Notes under the pieces: generated by a model | Seen by the model: the letters and a program-made list of their open reading frames with translations, nothing else | Told to the model about the DNA's origin: nothing | Database searches by the model: none | Source: Achromobacter agilis | Lineage (GTDB): Bacteria; Pseudomonadota; Gammaproteobacteria; Burkholderiales; Burkholderiaceae_B | Assembly (NCBI RefSeq): GCF_900496965.1 | Contig: NZ_UFQB01000004.1 | Span: 305,680-369,679, forward strand | DNA: 64,000 nt | Reading direction: 5' to 3' | Position numbers and translations under genes: made by a program | Shown here: positions 17,446-26,103 of the stretch, piece by piece | How the letters are laid out: each line of letters opens with the position of its first letter | Position numbering within the stretch: position 1 is the stretch's first letter

Positions 17446-18321
17446 ATGGATACTTACGATCAGCCCCGTTCACTGGCCTCCCCCATCGACCTGTGCGCCG
17501 CGATCGACGCGGCCGTCACGGCGGCCCATGCCGGCGCAGCCATCCTGCAATCCTACGCGCATCACCGTGCCGATCTCGTGATCGACCGCAAGGCGCGCAA
17601 CGATCTCGTCTCCCAGGCGGACCGCGAGGCGGAAGCTGCGATCATCCAGGAGCTGCAAGCCCGCACGCCGAAGTTCGGCATCGTCGCCGAGGAAACCGGC
17701 GGCAAGGCGCAGGGCGCGGCCACCTGGTACATCGACCCGCTGGACGGCACCACCAACTTCCTGCACAACATCCCGCACTACGCGGTATCGATCGCACTGA
17801 TCGCGCACGCGGGCACCGCCGTCTCGGCGAACGAAACGCTTGCGGAAGACACCCCCGTGGTGGGCGTGGTCTACGACCCGAGCCGCGAGGAACTCTTTAC
17901 CGCGGTCTACGGGCTGGGCGCCTGGCTCAACGGCCGGCGCATCCAGTGCTCCCGCACGCAGACGATCGAAGACGCTGTCCTCGCCACGGGCTTCCCGTTC
18001 CGGGACTTCTCGTTCGCGGGGCAATACATGCCCATGCTGCACGACGCCATCAACCGCGCGCGCGGCGTGCGCCGCATGGGCGCGGCCGCGCTCGACCTGG
18101 CCTGGACCGCTTGCGGCCGCTACGACGGCTACTGGGAAATGGGGCTGGCGCCGTGGGACGTGGCCGCCGGCACGCTGATCCTGCGCGAAGCGGGCGGCGC
18201 CTGCTCGGACATGCACCAGCAGGATCCCTGGCCCATCGGCGGGCGCGTCGTGGCCGGCAACCGGGCCATCGAACGCGCCTTGCACGACATGATCGCCCCT
18301 CACCTCGACAAGAAGGGCTGA
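17446..18321 (+). CDS. inositol monophosphatase-family protein (SuhB-like)
   Basis: A 291-residue Mg2+-dependent phosphatase-fold protein. Metal-binding motifs are visible in order: GIVAEETGG, then WYIDPLDGTTNF, then MGLAPWDVAAG. Bacterial relatives dephosphorylate inositol phosphates or assist rRNA transcription as SuhB. The start at 17446 (MDTYDQP) was chosen because family similarity begins soon after it; the frame is open further upstream but lacks similarity. It has no ribosome binding site but a -10-like box close by, so it may be leaderless. It converges on fadD with an 8-base gap. Confidence 0.87.
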   Translation: MDTYDQPRSLASPIDLCAAIDAAVTAAHAGAAILQSYAHHRADLVIDRKARNDLVSQADREAEAAIIQELQARTPKFGIVAEETGGKAQGAATWYIDPLDGTTNFLHNIPHYAVSIALIAHAGTAVSANETLAEDTPVVGVVYDPSREELFTAVYGLGAWLNGRRIQCSRTQTIEDAVLATGFPFRDFSFAGQYMPMLHDAINRARGVRRMGAAALDLAWTACGRYDGYWEMGLAPWDVAAGTLILREAGGACSDMHQQDPWPIGGRVVAGNRAIERALHDMIAPHLDKKG

Positions 18322-18329
18322 CCCGGCGT

Positions 18330-20027
18330 TTACGCCGCCTTGTCCGTCCCGGGCGCGGCGGCGTCGGGCCGCAATTCGCGGCGCAGGATCTTGCCCACGT
18401 TGCTCTTGGGCAGCTCGTCGCGGAACTCCACGAAGCGCGGGCGCTTGTAACCCGTCAGCCGTTCCCGGCACCAATCCTGGATCTGCGCCTCGGTCAGCGA
18501 CGGGTCCTTCTTCACCACGAACACCTTGACGGCCTCGCCCGAGTGTTCGTCCGGCACGCCGATCGCCGCGCATTCCAGCACGCCCGGGTGCTGCGCCACG
18601 GCCGCCTCGACTTCGTTCGGATAGACCTTGAAGCCGGACACCGCGATCATGTCTTTCTTGCGGTCGACGATGCGGGTATAGCCCTGCTCGTCCATGATGC
18701 CGATGTCGCCGGTGCGGAAGTAGCCGTCGGCGGTCATGGACTGCCGTGTTTCCTCGGGCTTCTGCCAATAGCCCACCATGACCTGGGGCCCGCGGATGCT
18801 GACCTCGCCGCGCTCTCCCAGCGGCACCTCGCGGCCCTCGTCGTCCAGGATCGCCACGTCGGTGGACGGCAGCGGCAAGCCGATGGACCCCGAATACGCC
18901 GTGGCGTTGGTGGGGTTCACCGTTGCCACGGGCGAGGTTTCGGACAGCCCATAGCCTTCGACCAGCGGCCTGCCCGTGACCTTCAGCCAGCGCTCGGCCA
19001 CCTGGCGCTGCACCGCCATGCCGCCGCCCAGGGTCAGGCGCAGGGCGGAAAAGTCCAGCCGGGCGAAGTCCTCGTTGTGGGCCAGCGCGTTAAACAGCGT
19101 ATTGACGCCGGGGAAGACGTTGATGGGCACCTTGCGCCATGCGTTGATCAGGGACGGCTGGTCGCGCGGATTGATGATGAGCACGTTGCGCATGCCCGCG
19201 TGCAGGCCATACAGCCCGCATACGGTCATGGCGAACACGTGGTAGAGCGGCAGCGCGCTGATGATGGTGAGCTGTTGGCCCGCGAGGTCGTGCACGACCG
19301 GCTGCGCCACCGCTTCGGTCTGAAGCACATTGGCCGTCAGGTTGCGGTGCGACAACATGGCGCCCTTGGGCACGCCGGTGGTGCCCCCGGTGTATTGCAG
19401 CACCGCCACGTCGTCCATCGACAGGGTCGGCGGCGTAAACGACAGGTTCGCGCCGTCGCCCAGCACCTTCGGCAACATGCGGGCGCCGTCGATGTGCCAG
19501 GCGGGAACGATCTTCTTGACGTAGCGGGCGGCCAGGTTGACCAGCGGCGCCTTCAGACCGCCGAGCAGGTCGCCCGGCCCGGTCACGACGATATGCTTGA
19601 GCTGCCCCCGATCCGTCACGCGCTGCAGGGTATGCGCGAAGTTCTCCAGGATGACGATGACGGACGCGCCGCTGTCCAGCAGCTGGCGCTGCAGCTCCTC
19701 GGCCGTGTACAGGGGGTTGACGTTGACCACGACGAGACCGGCGCGCAGCGTGCCCAGCATGCTGACCAGGTAGGCGGGCACGTTCGGCATCATCAGCGCA
19801 ACCCGCGCGCCCTTGGGCAGGCCCAGGCTTTGCAGCCAGGCGGCGAATGCCCGCGCGTGGGCGTCCAGTTGCGCGTAGGTGATGTCGCTACCCATCGCGG
19901 TGCAGGCGATGCGCGTAGCGTACTGCTTGCAGGCCCGATCCAGCAGGTCGGTCAGGGAGGAATATCCCTCGGTCGAGATCTCCGCCGGAACGCCTTGCGG
20001 GTAATGGGCAAGCCACGGACGCGTCAT
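18330..20027 (-). CDS. fadD: long-chain fatty-acid--CoA ligase
   Basis: A 565-residue adenylate-forming enzyme that activates fatty acids to acyl-CoA at the inner face of the membrane. The ATP loop YTGGTTGVPKGA lies near residue 212, followed by GYGLSETSP, then YFRTGDIG and the hinge and lid KKDMIAVSGFKVYPNEVE. The catalytic Lys is in SNVGKILRREL. The start at 20027 is preferred over an ATG 15 bases upstream because GGAGAC lies 8 bases before it. It is divergent from the M20 amidohydrolase gene at 20105. Confidence 0.92.
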   Translation of the reverse strand: MTRPWLAHYPQGVPAEISTEGYSSLTDLLDRACKQYATRIACTAMGSDITYAQLDAHARAFAAWLQSLGLPKGARVALMMPNVPAYLVSMLGTLRAGLVVVNVNPLYTAEELQRQLLDSGASVIVILENFAHTLQRVTDRGQLKHIVVTGPGDLLGGLKAPLVNLAARYVKKIVPAWHIDGARMLPKVLGDGANLSFTPPTLSMDDVAVLQYTGGTTGVPKGAMLSHRNLTANVLQTEAVAQPVVHDLAGQQLTIISALPLYHVFAMTVCGLYGLHAGMRNVLIINPRDQPSLINAWRKVPINVFPGVNTLFNALAHNEDFARLDFSALRLTLGGGMAVQRQVAERWLKVTGRPLVEGYGLSETSPVATVNPTNATAYSGSIGLPLPSTDVAILDDEGREVPLGERGEVSIRGPQVMVGYWQKPEETRQSMTADGYFRTGDIGIMDEQGYTRIVDRKKDMIAVSGFKVYPNEVEAAVAQHPGVLECAAIGVPDEHSGEAVKVFVVKKDPSLTEAQIQDWCRERLTGYKRPRFVEFRDELPKSNVGKILRRELRPDAAAPGTDKAA

Positions 20028-20104
20028 GGTATTTGTCTCCATTAAATTGGTTTTTGATTGATGATACCCTTGTTGCGTTCCCTAATTTCGCCCGAGCGCT
20101 CCCC

Positions 20105-21301
20105 ATGAAACTCCTCGAACCCATCGTCGCGTGGCATCACGACATTTCCAAGATTCGACGCGACATCCACGCGCATCCCGAACTGGCCTTCGAGGAATTC
20201 CGCACGGCCGACGTGGTGGCCGCGCAACTTGAAGAATGGGGCATCGAAATCCATCGCGGGCTGGGCGGCACGGGCGTCGTCGGGATCATCCGCGGCAACC
20301 AGCCGGGAGACCGCGCCGTGGGCCTGCGCGCCGACATGGACGCGCTGCCCATGCAAGAGGTCAACACGTTCGCGCATGCCAGCAAGAACGACGGCAAGAT
20401 GCACGCCTGTGGCCATGACGGCCACACCGCCATGCTGCTGGCTGCGGCGCGCTACCTGTCGCAGCACCGCGACTACGCCGGCACGGTCTATGTCATCTTC
20501 CAGCCCGCCGAGGAAGGCGGCGGCGGCGCCAAGCGCATGATCGACGACGGCCTGTTCACGCGCTTCCCCATGGAAGCGGTGTTCGGCATGCACAACTGGC
20601 CCGGCATGAAGCCCGGCCAGTTCGGCCTGACCCCCGGCCCCATCATGGCGTCCAGCAACGAATTCTCCATCGTCGTGAAGGGCAAGGGCACGCACGCTGG
20701 CATGCCCAATCTGGGCATCGACCCGGTCATGGCGGCCGTGCAGCTGGCCCAATCCCTGCAGACCATCATCACGCGCAACCGCAATCCGCTGGACGCGGCC
20801 GTGCTCAGCATCACCCAGATCCACGCGGGCAGCGCCGACAACGTCGTGCCCAACCACGCCGAATTGCGCGGCACCGTGCGCACGTTCACGCTGGAAGTGC
20901 TGGACCTGATCGAACGCCGTATGGGAGAGATCGCGCGGCATACCTGCGCCGCCATGGACTGCGAAGTGGAATTCACGTTCCAGCGCAACTACCCGCCCAC
21001 CATCAACCATCCCGAAGAAGCCGCGTTCTGCGCCGACGTGATGCGCGACATCGTCGGCGACGCCAACGTCAATGACCAGGTCCAGCCGACCATGGGCGCG
21101 GAAGACTTCGCCTTCATGCTGCAGGAACTGCCGGGCTGCTATGTGTGGATCGGCAACGGCACGGGCGATCACCGCGACAGCGGCCACGGCCTGGGCCCCT
21201 GCACGCTGCACAACGGCAGCTACGATTTCAACGACGAGCTGCTGCCGCTGGGCGGCACGTACTGGGTCCAGCTAGCGCTCAAGCGCCTGGCCAAGGCCTG
21301 A
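20105..21301 (+). CDS. M20-family amidohydrolase (hippurate hydrolase/aminoacylase-like)
   Basis: A 398-residue metallopeptidase-fold amidohydrolase. [20 protein letters not shown] (metal ligands) and FQPAEEGGGGA (catalytic Glu pair) occur in order, followed by the lid domain and a C-terminal HNGSYDFND. Such enzymes cleave N-acyl amino acids, hippurate or similar amides. The start at 20105 (MKLLEPIVAWHHD) was chosen from family length; no strong ribosome binding site is present. A second member of the same family lies at 59576-60769. It converges on the LysR gene with 3 bases between the stops. Confidence 0.88.
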   Translation: MKLLEPIVAWHHDISKIRRDIHAHPELAFEEFRTADVVAAQLEEWGIEIHRGLGGTGVVGIIRGNQPGDRAVGLRADMDALPMQEVNTFAHASKNDGKMHACGHDGHTAMLLAAARYLSQHRDYAGTVYVIFQPAEEGGGGAKRMIDDGLFTRFPMEAVFGMHNWPGMKPGQFGLTPGPIMASSNEFSIVVKGKGTHAGMPNLGIDPVMAAVQLAQSLQTIITRNRNPLDAAVLSITQIHAGSADNVVPNHAELRGTVRTFTLEVLDLIERRMGEIARHTCAAMDCEVEFTFQRNYPPTINHPEEAAFCADVMRDIVGDANVNDQVQPTMGAEDFAFMLQELPGCYVWIGNGTGDHRDSGHGLGPCTLHNGSYDFNDELLPLGGTYWVQLALKRLAKA

Positions 21302-21304
21302 TCC

Positions 21305-22198
21305 CTACACGCCGTCCGGCGCGCCGACCGCCAGGCACATCGCCAGGAAGCGTTCGGCCGCGCGGGCGGCAGCGTCCGCATGCGGCACCAGGATGCTCAA
21401 GGTGCGCGTCAGCGGCTTGGGCAGCAGGCGCAAGGCCGCCAGCGCCCCGTCTTCGTGCCGCATCGACATGACGGACACGAAGCCTACCCCCAGCCCCGCG
21501 CGCACCGCCTGCTTCACCCCCTCTACCCCAGCCAGTTCCAACCCCACCGAAGGTGCCAGCCCGGCGTCGGCGAACGCCCGCTCGACCAGCCGGCGCACGC
21601 CCGAGCCCGGCTCGCGCATGACCAGGGCGGACGCGGCCAGATCGCGCAGCGTCACCGCCCCCTTGCCCGCCAGGGCGTGGTCCGCCCGCACGATCGCCAC
21701 CACTTCATCCTGCCGCCAGGCGTGCACCGCCGTATCCGCGGGCAGGCCGGCCGGCACATCCCCCTCGATGAACGCCAGGTCCAGGGCCGGCAGGCGCTCG
21801 ACGATCTCGCGCGTGTTGCCGTCGGACAGGTGCAGGCTGACCGCCGGAAACGCATGACGGAAGTCCGCCACCAGGCCGGGCAATAGATAGCTGGCGGGCG
21901 TGGTGCTGGCGCCCAGGCGCAGGGCGCCCGTCTCCAGGCCGCGCCACGATTCACGCACGGCCTGGGCCTGCCGGTACACCTGGCGCAGCTGCCTGGCCTG
22001 CTCGGCCAGGCGCTCGCCTGCTTCGGTCAGGGCGATGCCATGCCCGCTGCGGCGGTACAGGGGCTCGCCGAACCATTCCTGCAGCATGCGCAGTTGGCCG
22101 GAAACCGCGGGCTGGGACAGGTTCAGGGTTTGGGCGGCGCGGCTGATGTTGCCGGAATCGGCTACGCAGGCGAAGGTCAGGAGCTGGTCGGGGGTCAT
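21305..22198 (-). CDS. LysR-family regulator, YeiE/CysL-like, divergent from yeiH
   Basis: A 297-residue LTTR: winged helix-turn-helix at residues 3-60 (LLTFACVADSGNISRAA...SQPAVSGQLRM) and an effector domain from about 90. It is transcribed divergently from a YeiH-family membrane protein, the same arrangement as enterobacterial yeiE-yeiH, where the regulator responds to sulfite. A sulfur-oxyanion effector is thus likely but inferred from synteny. Confidence 0.85.
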   Translation of the reverse strand: MTPDQLLTFACVADSGNISRAAQTLNLSQPAVSGQLRMLQEWFGEPLYRRSGHGIALTEAGERLAEQARQLRQVYRQAQAVRESWRGLETGALRLGASTTPASYLLPGLVADFRHAFPAVSLHLSDGNTREIVERLPALDLAFIEGDVPAGLPADTAVHAWRQDEVVAIVRADHALAGKGAVTLRDLAASALVMREPGSGVRRLVERAFADAGLAPSVGLELAGVEGVKQAVRAGLGVGFVSVMSMRHEDGALAALRLLPKPLTRTLSILVPHADAAARAAERFLAMCLAVGAPDGV

Positions 22199-22235
22199 AT
22201 CGTCTTAATTATCATTTTTTCCGATATTACATATA

Positions 22236-22251
22236 AAAAATAACAATTTTT
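22236..22251. promoter_or_regulatory. inverted repeat in the yeiE-like/yeiH divergent promoter
   Basis: AAAAAT (22236-22241) and ATTTTT (22246-22251) form a perfect dyad with a 4-base spacer, in a 114-base intergenic region that is very AT-rich compared with the genome. It is a candidate operator for the divergent LysR regulator; A/T-richness alone makes short dyads common here. Confidence 0.35.
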
Positions 22252-22312
22252 CAAATAATAGGCCTGAAATTAATATTTCGTCTAGTTATTTAGATATGCC
22301 ACAAGGCCAATC

Positions 22313-23398
22313 ATGAGCAATTCCTCCAGCACCGCCGTCCCCCTGCCCGCCACATCGGCCACGCCCGCTGCGCCGCCGGCGGCGACGCCCTGGCGCGACA
22401 AGCTCAACGGGGTGTTGTTCGTCGGGCTGTTGGCCGGCGCTGTGATGCAGCTCGCCGACCTCCCCGCCATCCGGCAGCTTGGTTTTTCGCCGCTGGTAGT
22501 GGGCATCGTCTGCGGCATGCTCTACGGCAACTTCCTGCGCGGCACGATGCCTGCCGACTGGGGCGTGGGCGTGAATTTCACCGCGCGGCGCCTGCTGCGT
22601 ATCGCCGTGGCCTTCTATGGGCTGAACATCAGCATCCAGCAAATCGCGGCCGTCGGCCTGCCCGGGCTAGCCGTCTCGGTTGCGGTGGTGCTGGGCACCC
22701 TGCTGATCGGCACGCTGGCCGGCCAGCGCCTGCTGGGCCTGGACCGCGACACGGCCATGCTCACCGCCGCCGGCAGCGCCATCTGCGGCGCCGCCGCCGT
22801 CCTGGCGTTCGAACCCACGCTGCGGGCCGCCCCGCACAAGAGCGCCGTGGCGGTCGCGACCGTCGTGCTCTTCGGCACCCTGTCCATGTTTCTGTACCCG
22901 GTGCTCTACCACGCGGGCTGGCTGAATTTCGACACCCAGGCGCTGGGCATCTACATCGGCGGCACGATCCACGAAGTGGCCCAGGTCGTCGGCGCAGCCA
23001 GCAACATCGACCCCGCCACCACGGAGGTCGCCACCATCGTGAAGATGACCCGCGTCGCCCTGCTGGTCCCGGTTCTGCTGGTGCTGGGCATGTACCTGCG
23101 CAGCGCCGCCTCGCATGCCGGCGGCGAGGCCAAGGGCGCCAAGCTGCCCATTCCCTGGTTCGCAGTGGGCTTCCTGGCGCTGGCCATCGTCAATTCGCTG
23201 GACATCATTCCTGCCGACGCCGTGGCCGCCATCCGCCGCCTGGACGTCTTCGCGCTGACCATGGCGATGACGGCGCTGGGCATCGAAACCCGCTTCGCCC
23301 AGATCAAAAAGGCCGGTCCGCGCGTGATGGCATTGGGCCTGATCCTGTATGCCTGGCTGTTGGTTGGCGGCTACGCTATCGTCAAGTTGGCCTACTGA
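22313..23398 (+). CDS. yeiH: YeiH/UPF0324-family integral membrane protein
   Basis: A 361-residue protein with about ten hydrophobic helices. It contains the family blocks GIVCGMLYGN, GSAICGAAAVLA and GTIHEVAQVVGAA. Family members are linked to sulfite or other sulfur-anion export, mostly by association. The N-terminal ~25 residues are Ser/Pro/Ala-rich and cytoplasmic. The ATG has AAGG 6 bases upstream. It is paired with the divergent LysR gene. Confidence 0.88.
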   Translation: MSNSSSTAVPLPATSATPAAPPAATPWRDKLNGVLFVGLLAGAVMQLADLPAIRQLGFSPLVVGIVCGMLYGNFLRGTMPADWGVGVNFTARRLLRIAVAFYGLNISIQQIAAVGLPGLAVSVAVVLGTLLIGTLAGQRLLGLDRDTAMLTAAGSAICGAAAVLAFEPTLRAAPHKSAVAVATVVLFGTLSMFLYPVLYHAGWLNFDTQALGIYIGGTIHEVAQVVGAASNIDPATTEVATIVKMTRVALLVPVLLVLGMYLRSAASHAGGEAKGAKLPIPWFAVGFLALAIVNSLDIIPADAVAAIRRLDVFALTMAMTALGIETRFAQIKKAGPRVMALGLILYAWLLVGGYAIVKLAY

Positions 23399-23504
23399 TC
23401 CCAGGCCCGCCCCGGCAAAGCGCCGCGGCGGGCCTCGCGCACGCACGCGGCAGTCTCGTTTTTCCTGCATAATCGGCTGGTTCTCTTGCAGTGGAGTCGG
23501 CCGC

Positions 23505-23915
23505 ATGACCTCCAGCACCAAAACCCCTTTCACGACCTTGCCCGCCGACCGCGACCCGGTATTGCGCGTCATGCCGATGCCGGCGGATGCCAATATCCAC
23601 GGAGACGTTTTCGGCGGCTGGATCATGTCCCAGGTGGATATCGCCGGCTCGATCCCCGCCGCGCGCCGCGCCGCCGGCCGGGTGGCCACCGTCGCGGTCA
23701 ATGCCTTCCAGTTCAAGCAGCCCGTGTTCGTGGGCGACCTGCTCAGTTTTTACGCCTCCATCGTCAAGACCGGCACGACCTCGATCACCGTGTCGGTCGA
23801 GGTCTACGCGGAACGTCAGCGCCTGGACGCCGAGATCGTCAAGGTCACCGAAGCCACGCTGACCTACGTCGCCACCGACGAAGCGCGGCGCGGCCGCCCC
23901 CTCCCTACCCTTTGA
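23505..23915 (+). CDS. acyl-CoA thioesterase, hot-dog fold (YciA-like)
   Basis: A 136-residue single hot-dog domain. DANIHGDVFGGWIMSQVD carries the family Asn and Asp region, and AVNAFQFKQPVFVGDLLSFY matches the second conserved block of YciA-type enzymes that hydrolyse acyl-CoAs. The start at 23505 has GGAG 9 bases upstream; the frame upstream shows no similarity. It sits 10 bases before mgtE, so the two are probably co-transcribed although functionally unrelated. Confidence 0.88.
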   Translation: MTSSTKTPFTTLPADRDPVLRVMPMPADANIHGDVFGGWIMSQVDIAGSIPAARRAAGRVATVAVNAFQFKQPVFVGDLLSFYASIVKTGTTSITVSVEVYAERQRLDAEIVKVTEATLTYVATDEARRGRPLPTL

Positions 23916-23925
23916 GCCGTAACGC

Positions 23926-25398
23926 ATGACGCAGTCCGCCGCCGCGCAGAAACCGCCCGCGACGCCCCGCCGCCTCGACCCGGAAGACGCCCAGCACGCC
24001 TTGGCGGAGGTGCAGGAACGCCTGCGCCGCCAGCAGCTGGTGGCCGACCTCGTGCATCGCCAGGAAGAAGGCGACTCGAAGGCCTCGCTGGTCGAAGACC
24101 TGGTGCATCGTCAGCATGAAGCCGAACTCAAGACCCTGCTCGACGGCCTGCATCCCGCCGACATCGCCTTCATCCTGGAATCGCTGCCCAAGGACGAGCG
24201 CCAGGCCATCTGGGCGCTGGTCAGCCCCGAGCACGACGCAGACGTCCTGCTGGAAGTCGAAGACTGGGTGCGGGAATCGCTCATCGAAGCGATGGACCGC
24301 CAGGACCTGGTCGCCGCCACCGGCAACATGGATGCCGACGAGCTGGCCGACCTGGCGCCCGACCTGCCGCCCGACGTGGTGGCCGAAGTCCAGAAGGGCC
24401 TCACCGAAGAAGAACGCGCGCAGCTGCTGGAGGCCATGGGCTATCCGGAAGACAGCGTGGGCGCGATCATGGACTTCGAAATGGTCCGGGTGCGCGAAGA
24501 CGTGACGCTGGAAGTAGTGCTGCGCTACCTGCGCCGCCTGCACGAACTGCCCGACCACACCGACCAGATCTTCGTGGTGGACCGCCAGGACAAGCTGCAA
24601 GGCATCCTGCCCCTGTCGCGCCTGCTGGTCAGCGAACCCGAAACCGAGGTGCGCGCGGTCATGAACTCGGACTTCCTGGCGTTGAACCCGCTGGATTCCG
24701 ACGCCGACGCCGCCGGCGCCTTCGAACGCTACGACCTAGTGTCCGCCCCCGTGATGGACGATCAGGGCCGCCTCATCGGCCGCGTCACCATCGCGGACGT
24801 GGTGGACGTGATGCGCGAAGACTCGCAGGAACAGGCGCTGTCGCGCGCCGGTCTGCAGGAAGAGGACATCTTCGCGCCGGTGGCCACCGCCCTGCGCAAC
24901 CGGGCACCCTGGCTGCTCTTCAACCTCTGTACCGCGGCCACGGCATCCTTCGTGGCCTCGCAATTCGAAGGCACGGTCAGCCAGATCGTGATCCTGGCGT
25001 TCCTGATGTCGATCGTGGCGGGCATTGGCGGCAACTCCGGCAACCAGACCATGACGCTCATCATCCGGGCGCTGGCCATGGGCCGCATCACCGGGCGCAA
25101 TCTCTGGCAGCTGGTCAAGCGCGAGCTCTTCGTGACGCTGATGGTGGGGCTGTGCGGCAGCCTGGTCGCCGCCTTGTTCGCCTGGGTGATCTCGCATTCG
25201 GTGTCCATCGCGCTGGTGATGATGGCCGCCATGGTCTGCAATATGCTCGTGGGCGCGTCGGTGGGCGTGCTGGTGCCGATGGTGCGCGCCCGCTTCGGGA
25301 AGGATCCCGCGATGGGCTCCTCGGTGCTGCTCACGTTCGCCACGGACTCGCTGGGCTTCTTCATCTTCCTGGGCCTGGCGACGATCTTCCTGCTGTAG
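23926..25398 (+). CDS. mgtE: magnesium transporter MgtE
   Basis: A 490-residue Mg2+ channel. The N-terminal superhelical domain (about 40-150) is followed by a tandem CBS pair (about 150-290) that senses cytosolic Mg2+. Five C-terminal transmembrane helices carry the conserved GGNSGNQ and the pore-lining Asp in FATDSLGFF. The unusually acidic N-terminal half fits Mg2+ sensing. It starts 10 bases after the thioesterase gene. Confidence 0.93.
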   Translation: MTQSAAAQKPPATPRRLDPEDAQHALAEVQERLRRQQLVADLVHRQEEGDSKASLVEDLVHRQHEAELKTLLDGLHPADIAFILESLPKDERQAIWALVSPEHDADVLLEVEDWVRESLIEAMDRQDLVAATGNMDADELADLAPDLPPDVVAEVQKGLTEEERAQLLEAMGYPEDSVGAIMDFEMVRVREDVTLEVVLRYLRRLHELPDHTDQIFVVDRQDKLQGILPLSRLLVSEPETEVRAVMNSDFLALNPLDSDADAAGAFERYDLVSAPVMDDQGRLIGRVTIADVVDVMREDSQEQALSRAGLQEEDIFAPVATALRNRAPWLLFNLCTAATASFVASQFEGTVSQIVILAFLMSIVAGIGGNSGNQTMTLIIRALAMGRITGRNLWQLVKRELFVTLMVGLCGSLVAALFAWVISHSVSIALVMMAAMVCNMLVGASVGVLVPMVRARFGKDPAMGSSVLLTFATDSLGFFIFLGLATIFLL

Positions 25399-25487
25399 CC
25401 CTGCCGCAACAGCCATCCGCGCCTTTGCCCTGCTTTTCCCTTGGGCAGGCGCGATTGACAGCTAGCTGACAGGGATGATGACGACCG

Positions 25488-25506
25488 TTCCATTACAGTA
25501 ATGGAA
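25488..25506. promoter_or_regulatory. 19-bp perfect palindrome upstream of pagP
   Basis: TTCCATTAC and GTAATGGAA flank a single central A, 30 bases before the pagP ATG. This is a likely operator for a dimeric regulator of pagP. There is no adjacent regulator gene, so control is probably by a distant two-component or global factor. Confidence 0.6.
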
Positions 25507-25535
25507 TTGTCATTTTCATCCGTTCAGTGCCCGCA

Positions 25536-26093
25536 ATGATCGCCAGACTCCGGGCAGCGATTCTCTGCCTGCTGCTCTTCTTTCCCTTCGCCTCCGCCGT
25601 TCAAGCCTGTGAAAGCCTGCCCTCGTGGGCGCAATCGGCGTGCAACCGCCTCGACCAGATCTGGACCGAGGGCGGCAACGACCTCTACCTGACCGGCTAC
25701 TCGTGGCACAACCGCGCCACCTACAGCCGCGAAAAAATCGACAGTTTCAACGAACTGGCCTGGGGCGGCGGCTATGGCCGCAGCATCTACGACGAAGACG
25801 GAGACTGGCAGGGCCTCTACGCCATGGCCTTCCTGGACTCGCACAGCAAGATCGAGCCCATCGCGGGCTATGGCTTCCTGAAGATCGGCCAGATCAGCGA
25901 CAACTTCCGCCTCGGCGCGGGCTACACCATCTTCCTGACGGCGCGCCACGACATCATGAGCTACATGCCGTTCCCCGGCATCCTGCCGCTAGTGAGCGCG
26001 GGCTACAAGGACGCCATGCTCTACGCGACCTACATCCCCGGCTCGAGCGGCGCGGGCAACGTGCTGTTCGTGTTCGGCCGCTGGCAGTTCTGA
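25536..26093 (+). CDS. pagP: lipid A palmitoyltransferase PagP
   Basis: A 185-residue outer-membrane beta-barrel enzyme that moves palmitate from phospholipid to lipid A. Residues 1-24 are a signal peptide. His58 (SWHNR) and Asp101/Ser102 (FLDSHSK) match the catalytic His, Asp and Ser of PagP, and the end FVFGRWQF is a typical outer-membrane barrel C-terminus with terminal Phe. GTG at 25527 is an alternative start. A 19-bp palindrome lies just upstream. In Bordetella, pagP is known as a virulence-regulated gene, disrupted in B. pertussis; here it is intact. Confidence 0.94.
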   Translation: MIARLRAAILCLLLFFPFASAVQACESLPSWAQSACNRLDQIWTEGGNDLYLTGYSWHNRATYSREKIDSFNELAWGGGYGRSIYDEDGDWQGLYAMAFLDSHSKIEPIAGYGFLKIGQISDNFRLGAGYTIFLTARHDIMSYMPFPGILPLVSAGYKDAMLYATYIPGSSGAGNVLFVFGRWQF

Positions 26094-26103
26094 CCGGCGG
26101 GCC

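Noticed and set aside
13086..20045. A 2319-codon open frame on the plus strand across metN-fadD territory
   Set aside because: It is antisense to or overlaps GH31, mnmC, the IMPase gene and fadD, all of which have clear family motifs. Its His/Arg/Gln-rich translation is typical of antisense frames in high-GC DNA.
25441..25536. BvgA binding site before pagP
   Set aside because: The palindrome TTCCATTAC/GTAATGGAA does not fit the usual BvgA heptamer pattern well, so no regulator was named.
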